DNA from: Bacteroidota bacterium
GTDB taxonomy: Bacteria; Bacteroidota; Ignavibacteria; Ignavibacteriales; Ignavibacteriaceae
Assembly: GCA_021815405.1 (NCBI GenBank)
Contig: JAKAGV010000012.1
Coordinates: forward strand, 62,001 to 126,000
DNA length: 64,000 bases
Direction of reading: 5' to 3'
Below, in pieces: positions 16,558 through 25,028 of the stretch. A model generated the notes under the pieces. The model had not been told where the DNA came from and did no database searches. It worked only from the letters and a program-made list of their open reading frames with translations. Made by a program: the position numbers and the translations under genes. Each line of letters opens with the position of its first letter. Position 1 is the stretch's first letter.

Positions 16558-17652
16558 ATGAAAATAATATTACATTTTTTATTCTTTTCTTTATTATTAA
16601 ATAATTCAATTTTTTCTCAAACTATAAATAGTAGTTTTCAAATTAATAAGATTAGTAATTCTAGATTGGCTGTAAAGGTTCAGATTGATCTTCAGCAAGG
16701 AACCGCAGTATTGGGAAATTCCGTAATTAGGTTCACTTTCGATACGGCTGCTATTTCTTTCAATCAATATCCTATTAAAAATATAGATTATGTATTTCAA
16801 AACTTGGATAGTACTGATTATTCAACCTCAATATCACTTTCATCTTCTGGCACAGTATCAATAAACATTGCCCAGATATCTACAAATTATTTAACTATTA
16901 CAACCAATTATATAGACATTGCAACAATTTATTTTACGATAATAAACTCAAATTATCCTTTAGAAATTCAACCAGCAATTCAACAATATTTTAGTCCTTC
17001 TTCTTCAAACGAATGGTCACTTGGGTCATGGAACGTAGATTCAACATCTATATTGCCAGTAGAGTTAACTACTTTTTCCGCTTATAAACTTGAAGATAAG
17101 GTTGAGTTAAACTGGAGTACAGCTACTGAAATAAATAATTATGGCTTTAATATCGAACGATGTTCTGAGCCTATTACCAATTCTACAAACAGCAAAGCAG
17201 AAAATGCTGATAGTACAGAGTGGGTAAAGATAGGATTTGTTGAAGGCAACGGTAACAGTAATTCACCTAAGAACTATTCTTTTACAGATGACAATCCAAA
17301 TAGAAGTAAAATTGAATATAGACTTCAACAGGTTGATTATTCAGGTAATTTTACATATTCTAAAATATTAACAGTGTATTTACTGCCTTCAAAATTTTAT
17401 TTATCACAGAATTATCCCAATCCATTTAATCCTTCAACAACAATAAAATATTCTATACCCGTTGGCAGTAACGTTGTTATGAAATTATATGATGTTTTGG
17501 GAAAAGAAATAAAAACATTGGTAAATGAATTTAAAGCCCCTGGTGAATATCAAGTTCAATTAAATGCTAATAATCTTCCTAGTGGAATATATTATTACAC
17601 TATTCATTCAGGCTCATTTAAAGATGTAAAAAAAATGATTTTGCTGAAGTAA
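16558..17652 (+). CDS. Cohesin-like protein with FnIII-like linker and T9SS sorting domain
   Basis: 364 aa. Signal peptide ends near IFSQ. Residues about 22-160 are a cohesin-like domain clearly paralogous to the preceding protein (VQIDLQQGTAVLGNSVIRFTFD, INIAQIS, FSPSSSNEWS). Residues about 168-275 are the LPVELTTFSA...LNWSTATEINNYGFNIER module that often precedes the sorting domain in this group. Residues about 282-364 are a T9SS type A sorting domain (YLSQNYPNPFNPSTTIKYSI). AAGGAT ribosome site before the ATG. Last gene of the plus-strand group; convergent with the polysaccharide cluster. Confidence 0.87.
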   Translation: MKIILHFLFFSLLLNNSIFSQTINSSFQINKISNSRLAVKVQIDLQQGTAVLGNSVIRFTFDTAAISFNQYPIKNIDYVFQNLDSTDYSTSISLSSSGTVSINIAQISTNYLTITTNYIDIATIYFTIINSNYPLEIQPAIQQYFSPSSSNEWSLGSWNVDSTSILPVELTTFSAYKLEDKVELNWSTATEINNYGFNIERCSEPITNSTNSKAENADSTEWVKIGFVEGNGNSNSPKNYSFTDDNPNRSKIEYRLQQVDYSGNFTYSKILTVYLLPSKFYLSQNYPNPFNPSTTIKYSIPVGSNVVMKLYDVLGKEIKTLVNEFKAPGEYQVQLNANNLPSGIYYYTIHSGSFKDVKKMILLK

Positions 17653-17705
17653 TGGAACGTAAGTGATTTCATTTAGTTTATAGGTAATATTAATATTTTA
17701 TACTT

Positions 17706-18893
17706 TTAATAAATACCATAAGCTTCAATTAATTTTGCAACCTGAACTTCCATATTCCATTTATCCTTAACAGCAACAAATGCCTGGTATCCCATTTTTC
17801 TTCGTAAAGGCTCATTGGATATTAAGTAATTAAGTGCATCAGCTAATTGGATTTCATTTTCTGGATCAACTAATATTCCGCAAACTCCGTCTTCAATTAT
17901 TTCGGGAATACCACCTACTCTCGTTCCAACCGCAGGCAAACGTGCCGAAAATGCTTCCATAATAGTTGTAGGCAATCCCTCCATTCTGGCTGGATGCACA
18001 TATATATCACACGCGGATAAAATGTTGTAAACATCGTTTCTTTTACCAAGCCAAATAAAATATTCATTATAATCAACAAGCTTTTCTTGCAAGTTCTTTA
18101 GCTCATTTTCATAGCGTAAAGCTGAATCGTTATCCAAACGCAAGCCTCCTATATGAATGATTTGAATACTCTTTTGCTTATGTTTTTCACGTAGTATTCT
18201 TGCAGCTTTTATAAGAATATCGATCCCCTTTACAAAATCTATTGCAGATATATTTACAACAAGCACTTTATTTAATGATAAATTTAATTTTCTTCTTTGT
18301 GTTTCTTTTGCTTGTACTTCAGAATTAATTCTGACTCCCAAGTATTGCAATTGTAATTTTTTTGTTTTTGTTCCAGCAAAATCAGAAAATTCCTTTCGTA
18401 CGGCTTCAGAAACACAAAAAGATCTTTCGCAAAGAAATAGCAATAGTTTCAAATAAAATTTCCATCTGTAGACTTTAAGTATGTTATTTTGTTTGCGGTA
18501 ATCCTCAGCAGTCATGCTGAATTTTAGCGAATGATTAGAGAAATAAAATCGAATACGATAAATATAACAAAATAGTGCTAGAATAGTTTTTATATAAAAT
18601 TCAAAATGCGAATGAACTATTTCGGGTTTATATTTCTTCAATAAATTTCGTAGATCTTTTATAATTTTTATTTTGCTTTGTCTGGTGTTCAATAATTCAA
18701 TTTTAGCTTCTGCCTTTAATATATCAATTCTCAATTCTTTTAAGCATATTTCATCATTAAAAATGATAATAGATGTATAACCTTTCTTTTTTAATTCTAT
18801 GCATAAAGCAATAGTAAAACGATCTAATGCAGAATAAACACTTGGTTTATAGCATAAAAAATGCATAATTGTTTTTTGTTTTTTTTTGCTCAA
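17706..18893 (-). CDS. GT4-type glycosyltransferase
   Basis: 395 aa. GT-B fold: N-terminal half with HSHFEFYIKT and FYFSNHSLKF; C-terminal half with VNISAIDFVKGIDILIKAA, a LGKRNDVYNIL strand, the acceptor-side E of YVHPARMEGLPTTIMEAFS and the VGGIPEIIEDGVCGILV loop. The E-x7-E motif is readable as EGLPTTIMEAF. These are nucleotide-sugar glycosyltransferases. Start is a TTG after a good AAGGAAAA site; an ATG nine codons later (18866) is the alternative. It overlaps nothing and lies 21 bp after the propeller protein, so the two are probably one transcript at the distal end of the polysaccharide cluster. Confidence 0.88.
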   Translation of the reverse strand: MSKKKQKTIMHFLCYKPSVYSALDRFTIALCIELKKKGYTSIIIFNDEICLKELRIDILKAEAKIELLNTRQSKIKIIKDLRNLLKKYKPEIVHSHFEFYIKTILALFCYIYRIRFYFSNHSLKFSMTAEDYRKQNNILKVYRWKFYLKLLLFLCERSFCVSEAVRKEFSDFAGTKTKKLQLQYLGVRINSEVQAKETQRRKLNLSLNKVLVVNISAIDFVKGIDILIKAARILREKHKQKSIQIIHIGGLRLDNDSALRYENELKNLQEKLVDYNEYFIWLGKRNDVYNILSACDIYVHPARMEGLPTTIMEAFSARLPAVGTRVGGIPEIIEDGVCGILVDPENEIQLADALNYLISNEPLRRKMGYQAFVAVKDKWNMEVQVAKLIEAYGIY

Positions 18894-18914
18894 TATTATT
18901 TTCCTTTTATAATT

Positions 18915-19892
18915 TTAGAAACCATCCACTGTTGCTATCCACTGACCTTCTTTTACATATACTGGATCGACAGTATGCATTCCTAGAAAATTCCATTCAC
19001 TTTTTCCCCCCCTACTTACTATTGGATTATTAGAACTTAATTTCTCTTGATAGTTAATTTCTGTAATTTTAGTAATCTCATAAACATATACTTGAATACC
19101 ATAGGTCGGCTGATCATCCTGTGTATACCGATAAAGAATATTATTATATTCTATTATTCTTCCTCCTCCTCTAGAGATATGTTTGTTGTGTTTGACTATT
19201 GGGCTTAAAGGATGTTGAATCCACGGACCCGATAAACTTTTAGAATAATATAAATTAAGATTATCATTCTCGGTTGTACAGACAAATAGCCACCACATAT
19301 TGTTGTAATTAACAATTTGGGGATCTACAAAATGATACCCCTTGAGAAGATTGCCGTCATACTTCCATTTAAAAGGAAATTTTGTTGCTTTGTATATTCT
19401 TACAGATAAATCCTGATGGCTTTCTGGAATTAGGTAATAATCATTCTTCCATTTAAATACATACGGAAATGATAGATGAAAAGGTTCGTTAATAACAATT
19501 TGTTTATATTTCCAATGGAATCCATCTTTACTTTCAGCACAGCCTATGTCTCCTTGTGCAGATTTTAAATTATATACTTCGAAAAACATATAAAACATCG
19601 AATCAGTTTTTATTAAAAACGGATCGGCAATAAACTGTGCTTTCACATCAGTAACATCGTTAGCAGTTAATACGGGATTTTTAATATTAGTCGGATTGTG
19701 AATTTCTAATGGAGAATTTCCAGAATAAATACCTATTGACCACCAGCGAGTTTTGACATTTAAAACTAAATCCTTTGCTTTTTTTAATGTGTGAAAAGGA
19801 AAGCTTTGCCTCTTGCCAATTAGTATTCCATATAAGCCACTACATATCATTAATATTAAAATTACAAGTGAAAAGATGATTTTCTTTTTCAT
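18915..19892 (-). CDS. Membrane-anchored five-bladed propeller protein, GINT1/GH43-like
   Basis: 325 aa with a single N-terminal membrane segment (about 5-24). The rest has beta-propeller features: IADPFLIKTDSMFYMFFEV, then SKDGFHWKYK, SFPYVFKWKNDYYLIPES, VDPQIVNYNNMWWLFV and SGPWIQHPLSPI. It resembles the N-terminal domain of plant GINT1 glycosyltransferase and GH43/GH32-type propellers. Bacterial homologues of this domain occur in polysaccharide clusters. A hydrolase or transferase role is possible; catalytic residues cannot be assigned with certainty. Strong ribosome site GGAGG before the ATG. Confidence 0.72.
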   Translation of the reverse strand: MKKKIIFSLVILILMICSGLYGILIGKRQSFPFHTLKKAKDLVLNVKTRWWSIGIYSGNSPLEIHNPTNIKNPVLTANDVTDVKAQFIADPFLIKTDSMFYMFFEVYNLKSAQGDIGCAESKDGFHWKYKQIVINEPFHLSFPYVFKWKNDYYLIPESHQDLSVRIYKATKFPFKWKYDGNLLKGYHFVDPQIVNYNNMWWLFVCTTENDNLNLYYSKSLSGPWIQHPLSPIVKHNKHISRGGGRIIEYNNILYRYTQDDQPTYGIQVYVYEITKITEINYQEKLSSNNPIVSRGGKSEWNFLGMHTVDPVYVKEGQWIATVDGF

Positions 19893-20490
19893 TTTATTTT
19901 GCCTCCGTTTTAATAAAAAAAATGCTTTTAGGAGTCATTACCCTTACCTAAAATAAAATATAATTAATCACTACTGACCGACAAAAAAAATCGGTAGCCA
20001 CTAAGAAGTAGCTTCCGGATGTCATAATTATGTTATAAGCAAAAAACACACAAGGGAACTACACAAACTATACATGAGTCGCTACTTAATCGCTTCAAAT
20101 CTTCAATTAAAGCCACATTAAAGCGACTCATATGGGATGAGGGTGAGTGTTCAAAAGGAATAATGCAAGTTAACTGATCACTTCCTGCATGTGCTTTCAA
20201 AATCTACAAATTTAATCTTGGAGGCGAAGTCTTGAAAGAAAATATTAGAAAAAGAAATCAGATAAACTAACACCAAGCCTATTGCCAATATAACTTGAGG
20301 AGGTCTGCTTTTGATAATGCGAGATCTTACTTGAATATTTTCTCTTTTATAAACTTTTTTACATAAATTGAAATTTAATCGGTTGATAGTGAAAATTAAT
20401 TAAGGTTATTACTTTTATGCTAAATAAAAGTTCCTTTGTAAAAAGAAGTATTTGATAAAATTTTGAAGGTGTGAATGAGAAAAAGCAATA
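19893..20490. other. 598-bp gap with an inverted repeat
   Basis: No convincing gene. It holds the 10-bp inverted repeat at 20074-20131 and a short frame that reads into a stop near 20270 after GGAGGCGAAG, too short to call. The central part looks less AT-rich than the surroundings and may be remains of an older element. Confidence 0.5.
20074..20131. repeat. Inverted repeat ATGAGTCGCT/AGCGACTCAT
   Basis: Perfect 10-bp arms at 20074-20083 and 20122-20131 with a 38-nt spacer. The inner bases (CGCTT 20091-20095 and AAGCG 20121-20125) allow alternative pairing. Could be a decayed mobile-element end, a structured RNA or chance. Confidence 0.4.
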
Positions 20491-20967
20491 TTAAAAATCT
20501 ACTTTTATATCCCATGCAATTGGGCTGCTAGGACTAAAAAACTCAGGTTTAAAATGTTCTAATTTATAATATGATCCGTTGGACTGTTTCTTAAAATAAA
20601 TTCTAACTAGTTCATATAAACTATCTGATATTAATATTGGTTTCCCGCGTTCGTAAAAAATATTGATTGAAATAGTATTTAAAGTTGGACTCGTAACGGA
20701 ACATAAATACTTTTTAGAGTCAACTCCTTCAAAATTAAAATCTTTTCCTTTTACTGGATGATGTGGAAAAAACAATTTTTGATTATCATAGTTGAATCGT
20801 AAAGTAGCATTTCCTAAAGCAGATTTAATTGCACTATCAGCTTTTATTTTTATAATCACACCGTAGATGGATTTATTTCCTGTATCGGGTATAATCTTAA
20901 CATTAAATTGTTGTGCAATTAAATTTATCTCAAAGCAAAGGAATAGAAAAAGAAATTTATAAAACAT
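20491..20967 (-). CDS. Small secreted cohesin-like protein without sorting domain
   Basis: 158 aa. Signal peptide ends near NLIAQ. The whole mature part is one cohesin-like domain: VIIKIKADSAIKSALGNATLRFNYDNQKLFFP, ISINIFYERG, then FFSPSSPIAWDIKV, the same order as the domains in the two T9SS proteins at 15576-17652. It ends right after the domain, with no T9SS signal, so it may stay in the periplasm or be released. It lies 43 bp downstream of the SGNH-like T9SS protein on the same strand. Confidence 0.75.
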   Translation of the reverse strand: MFYKFLFLFLCFEINLIAQQFNVKIIPDTGNKSIYGVIIKIKADSAIKSALGNATLRFNYDNQKLFFPHHPVKGKDFNFEGVDSKKYLCSVTSPTLNTISINIFYERGKPILISDSLYELVRIYFKKQSNGSYYKLEHFKPEFFSPSSPIAWDIKVDF

Positions 20968-21009
20968 AATTCTAATTTAATTCGCTAAAATATTTGAATT
21001 ATTTTATGG

Positions 21010-22362
21010 CTATTTCAAATATAAGAGTTTTTTCGATTCTTTATAACTGTCTGTTTCTATTCTATATATATATACGCCGGTTGGAAAATCTTCAATTGTA
21101 AAATCTAATTTATAATGACCCGCTTTCTGAAATTCATTTTTAAGGTTTTTTAATTTAGTCCCTAAAATGTCGTATAAATCTATTTTAACGTGAGTATTTA
21201 TGGGAATAGAATATTCAATTGTTGTTTTGGGATTAAATGGGTTGGGATAATTTTGTTTTAATGAATAGTGTAAACCTGAAAAATTATTAATGGAAACAAT
21301 ATTAGAATATTCAAAAGAACCGTCATTATCAATCTGTTTTAACCGGTATAATGTGGTTCCATTATAAGGATTATTATCAATAAAATTATATTTTAGAGGA
21401 ACATTGCTTGTACCAGATCCTTGCACAAATCCAATATTTTCCCATCCTGAATTTGCAGTATTTATTGTTTTTCTTTCGATATCAAAACCAAAATTATTTA
21501 TCTCAGTAGCGGTCTCCCAAGATAGGCATATTTTATCATTAGATACACTTACCGAAAATTTTATTAATTCAACCGGTAATAATGATTCATGTTGTATCGC
21601 TGCATCAAATATTTCCTGTACTAATTGCGGTGCAACAAGTTCTGTCGCAGATGAATTAGGATGGCTATCTGAAGTATCTAGCGCATACTCTAGGGGCAGT
21701 TTACCGTCTTTACCGGCTAACTTATGAAAAAAATCAAAGACATAGACATTTTTGGGAAACATGCCATAAACAGGATCTAATCCCATTGCAAGAGTATCTT
21801 TTGCCCATGTGCAAAATTGATCCGAAAGATATGCTTCATTATCATCGGTGCTCTTTGCTGTTAAAGGGGCATTCGTCCAAACAACAAAAAATTTATCAGG
21901 ATATGATTCCATCTTTTTAATAAAACTTCGCCAATGCCATTTATAGTTAAATATTGTTTTTCTATCCGGCTCAAGGGTATCTTCTGGTGAACCCCAAAAG
22001 CCAATCCCTGAACTGGGAAAGCATGATTTTATTATAATAATTCCATAGTTATCTATATAAGGCTGAATATCGGCGGCTGTATCTTCTCCGTCAAATATAT
22101 GGTGCCATCTTACCCATTCATTTGACCAGGGATCTGTTGGCCAATCTTCTTTCACAATTGTAAACTCGTTAATGCCGGTAAAATTATGAGAGTTGTTATA
22201 TTTTACAATTTCTAATGGGACGCTTGTATTGCTGCTGTTTGGTCCCCATATGTTTGTGCCCGTTGAGTGGGCAAGAAAAACCCCAATTCTTTTATTTAAG
22301 TTTTGTCCTAATAAAACGAAGGTAAAACAAAAAATAAAGGTAATGATTACTTTAGGTATCAT
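21010..22362 (-). CDS. Secreted SGNH-like protein with T9SS sorting domain
   Basis: 450 aa. Signal peptide ends near LLGQ. Residues about 22-262 look like an SGNH/GDSL-type hydrolase: an early FLAHSTGTNIWG stretch, IIIIKSCFPSSG, WTNAPLT and a late SDSHPNSSATELVAPQ that fits the DxxH catalytic pair. Residues about 268-370 are the LPVELIKFSV...LSWETATEINNFGFDIER module, and 373-450 a T9SS type A sorting domain (LKQNYPNPFNPKTTIEYSIP). Expected to be surface-located and possibly to deacylate or modify a polysaccharide; the active site needs checking. AGGAGG ribosome site before the ATG. Confidence 0.78.
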   Translation of the reverse strand: MIPKVIITFIFCFTFVLLGQNLNKRIGVFLAHSTGTNIWGPNSSNTSVPLEIVKYNNSHNFTGINEFTIVKEDWPTDPWSNEWVRWHHIFDGEDTAADIQPYIDNYGIIIIKSCFPSSGIGFWGSPEDTLEPDRKTIFNYKWHWRSFIKKMESYPDKFFVVWTNAPLTAKSTDDNEAYLSDQFCTWAKDTLAMGLDPVYGMFPKNVYVFDFFHKLAGKDGKLPLEYALDTSDSHPNSSATELVAPQLVQEIFDAAIQHESLLPVELIKFSVSVSNDKICLSWETATEINNFGFDIERKTINTANSGWENIGFVQGSGTSNVPLKYNFIDNNPYNGTTLYRLKQIDNDGSFEYSNIVSINNFSGLHYSLKQNYPNPFNPKTTIEYSIPINTHVKIDLYDILGTKLKNLKNEFQKAGHYKLDFTIEDFPTGVYIYRIETDSYKESKKLLYLK

Positions 22363-22384
22363 ATAAACCTCCTTGAAATTTATA

Positions 22385-23356
22385 TTAAGTTAATACGACA
22401 TCGATTGGTTCCTTTCGGAGATATTCTGTTGTTTTAATTTTTCTTGAAATGTCATTTATTACATTTTCAACTTGCTCTCTGGATAAGTTTAATACTTCTG
22501 CTATTGTTTCAGTGGGAATATTATTTTCCCAACCATACCAAATCCGGTCTAATAAGTCAAAAGGTAGTCTAAAGAAGAACTCTTCCTGAGTCTGCTCTGC
22601 ACTATAAGTATCTGTAGTGGGTGTTCGTTTTCTTATTTCATCTGGAATTCCTAGATATTCGGCAATCTGGTATACTTGAGTTTTAAAGAGATGTTTTATT
22701 GGTCGAATATCTGAACCGCTGTCTCCGTATTTGACAAAAAATCCCTGATCGTGTTCGTTCTTGTTTGGAGTTCCGATTACTGCATAGTTCCTTTTTTCGG
22801 CATGATAATATAACATGCTCATTCTACTGCGCTGTTTAAAGTTGGAGGCAGCTGTTATCTGTAAATATTCATTCAAAGGAAGCCTTGCCCTTTTTACTTC
22901 TCCTTCCGGTGAAATTATTTCAACATAAAATAAATTAAATTTATCTTTTTCTAGAATGTTGTTTGGCAGAATAATTTTCATTTTATATGTTGAATCATAC
23001 TCAGGAAATATTCTTTTCACAGCTTCATCTCTTCTCCTGTAACAGCCGAAACCTGTTAACACATAAGTCATCTCTTCTATTTCATAATTAACATTTATCT
23101 TTTTTAATAATTTTTCAACGAGAGTGATATTTTCGTCGCTGGATTCTTTCTCTGGAAGCATTAATGCTAATACTTTTTCATTGCCTAAAGCCCTTGCAGC
23201 AAGTGAAACCACAACAGAAGAATCGATACCGCCGCTTACACCAACTATTGCCCCTTTCTTTTTCAAAACATGAAAGACATTATATTCTATGCTCTCGATA
23301 ATTTGTTCAATTTCTATTTCGGGATTTATTAATATTGAATCTTTTGTAAAGTTCAT
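22385..23356 (-). CDS. NAD-synthase-family ligase in a polysaccharide cluster
   Basis: 323 aa. N-type ATP pyrophosphatase fold: SGGIDSS (41-47) P-loop, later GTPNKNEHDQGFFVKYGDSGSDI and the PIKHLFKTQVYQIAEYLGIPDEI stretch, all typical of NadE. It has no glutaminase domain, so ammonia would be free or supplied by another protein. The TPTTDTY region differs from the usual PSADL of NadE. Company with an AMP ligase, AsnB and an acyl carrier protein in a sugar cluster suggests it may amidate or ligate a carboxylate other than NaAD. A housekeeping NadE cannot be excluded. Start has GGAGG in front. Confidence 0.8.
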   Translation of the reverse strand: MNFTKDSILINPEIEIEQIIESIEYNVFHVLKKKGAIVGVSGGIDSSVVVSLAARALGNEKVLALMLPEKESSDENITLVEKLLKKINVNYEIEEMTYVLTGFGCYRRRDEAVKRIFPEYDSTYKMKIILPNNILEKDKFNLFYVEIISPEGEVKRARLPLNEYLQITAASNFKQRSRMSMLYYHAEKRNYAVIGTPNKNEHDQGFFVKYGDSGSDIRPIKHLFKTQVYQIAEYLGIPDEIRKRTPTTDTYSAEQTQEEFFFRLPFDLLDRIWYGWENNIPTETIAEVLNLSREQVENVINDISRKIKTTEYLRKEPIDVVLT

Positions 23357-23369
23357 TTTTACCTCCTAT

Positions 23370-25007
23370 TTATAAACTAAAAGTGAATTTTCTAAATCTA
23401 AGTAAATTTGATTTGAACCCCGGATTTATCATGATTGACTCTGCCTTCAAAATCTTTTTATCTATTTTTCCGTTCGGACTTTTAGGAAGTTCGTTAACAA
23501 ATTCTATGTGCTTAGGTACCATAAATGATTCCATGTTTTGATAACAATATTGCAAAATATTGTTTTCATCTGTTTTTAATCCGTCATTTAATACTATAAA
23601 AGCTTTTATAGCCTGTCCTAAAATTTCATCCGGAACGCCAATTACCGCAGCCTCTGAAACATAGGGGATAGCACATAAAATATTTTCAATCTCCTTAGGA
23701 CTTATTCTTTCCCCCTTCGATTTTATCATGTCGTCTTTTCTTCCAAGAAAATACAAGAAGCCGTCATTATCCTTGCGGAATAAGTCTCCTGTGTAAAGGA
23801 GCTTCTCTCCTTGAAATAGTCCGGGTCTATATACATTATTTGTAAGTTCAGGCGAGTTCCAATATCCGCACATAACATTTGAACCCCTGACTACGAGTTC
23901 TCCAACTTCACCTGGCTTCACTTCTTTACCATTGTCATCAAAAATAAAAACTTCACAATTAGGAATAGCTTTTCCAACCGAACCAGGTCTCTTGTAGACC
24001 TCATCAGGAGACAAAAAAGCAATTCGATTGCATTCCGTTAATCCGTACATTGAGAATATTTTAATGTGCGGAAACATCTGACTGAACTTTTGTATATGAG
24101 GTATTGGAAAGGCGGCTCCGGTATTGCTAATATATCTTAAAGAATTTAATTCAAATCTTTCCAGATCCTTCATCTTTAATAATAAAGCTATAATAGTTGG
24201 AATTATCGGAAAACCGGTAACATTTTCTCTGTTGATGATTTGGAGAATTTTTAACGGAAACATAAATGATGATTCCAATACAAGAGTACCGCCAAACAAA
24301 ACACTCATTATCATTTGATATAGACCGTAGTCGAAAGAAAGGGGAAGAACATTCAAGATTATATCGTCAGGAGTATTTCCGATATATTCGATGATGCTTC
24401 TTGCTGCTGAAATCATATTGAACTGTGAGCTCATTACTCCTTTCGGTTCACCGGTAGAACCGGATTTATAAATCAAAGCTGCCAAATTATAATCAATAAT
24501 TTGTTCTTGTCTTGCAGAAAGCCTGCTTGAAATTTCAGCTGATTGAGAAAAAATTAAATCATTAAATGAAAATGAATTTATTTTATTTATTGGTGCCCCG
24601 ACCCAAATTGTTTTTAACTCTCTCTTATTATTGTTATATGCATAACTAATAACATCATATTTGCTAGTACTGGATATAATAACTTTTGCTCCGGAGTCGT
24701 TCATTATATATAATAATTTGTTAGGCTTTATTGATGAATTTAGTATTATAAAAATTCCGCCTGCTTTTAAAACAGCCCAAATAGAAATGACACTCTCTAT
24801 GGAATTATCAAGAAAGATTATTACTCGGTCATGTCTTTTAACTCCCAGTTCTATCAGAGACTTTGCAAGTTGATTTGATTTTGCATCGAGTATTGAATAA
24901 GAAATTCTCTTCTCATCAAATATCAGTGCATCCTTATCAGAATATTTTTCAGCATTTTTAATTAAAAAGTTATGCAGCAGCCTAGGCTGAAATAAATTAT
25001 TTTTCAT
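23370..25007 (-). CDS. AMP-forming acyl ligase (acyl-CoA/acyl-ACP synthetase family)
   Basis: 545 aa, normal length for the ANL superfamily. Core motif YKSGSTGEPKGV, then MYGLTECNR, YTGDLFRKDNDGFLYFLGRKDDM and the C-terminal catalytic lysine in SPNGKIDKK. It should activate a carboxylic acid with ATP and pass it to CoA or to the phosphopantetheine of a carrier protein; the acyl carrier protein gene is one gene away (27023-27307). Resembles ligases found with exosortase and polysaccharide loci. Part of a tight group: 13 bp before the NAD-synthase-like gene and 21 bp after AsnB. Substrate unknown. Confidence 0.88.
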   Translation of the reverse strand: MKNNLFQPRLLHNFLIKNAEKYSDKDALIFDEKRISYSILDAKSNQLAKSLIELGVKRHDRVIIFLDNSIESVISIWAVLKAGGIFIILNSSIKPNKLLYIMNDSGAKVIISSTSKYDVISYAYNNNKRELKTIWVGAPINKINSFSFNDLIFSQSAEISSRLSARQEQIIDYNLAALIYKSGSTGEPKGVMSSQFNMISAARSIIEYIGNTPDDIILNVLPLSFDYGLYQMIMSVLFGGTLVLESSFMFPLKILQIINRENVTGFPIIPTIIALLLKMKDLERFELNSLRYISNTGAAFPIPHIQKFSQMFPHIKIFSMYGLTECNRIAFLSPDEVYKRPGSVGKAIPNCEVFIFDDNGKEVKPGEVGELVVRGSNVMCGYWNSPELTNNVYRPGLFQGEKLLYTGDLFRKDNDGFLYFLGRKDDMIKSKGERISPKEIENILCAIPYVSEAAVIGVPDEILGQAIKAFIVLNDGLKTDENNILQYCYQNMESFMVPKHIEFVNELPKSPNGKIDKKILKAESIMINPGFKSNLLRFRKFTFSL

Positions 25008-25028
25008 AATCTTTATCCCAATTATCTA

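Noticed and set aside
18915-19892. Calling this a GH43 glycosidase
   Set aside because: The propeller is clear but catalytic residues cannot be identified with confidence.
19976-19995. ACCGA-A8-TCGGT hairpin as a terminator
   Set aside because: Stem of only five pairs with the A run inside the loop and not behind the stem.
22385-23356. Calling this a housekeeping NAD synthase
   Set aside because: Family match is good, but the setting in an acyl/amide sugar module and the altered PSADL region make a dedicated role as likely; only the family is claimed.
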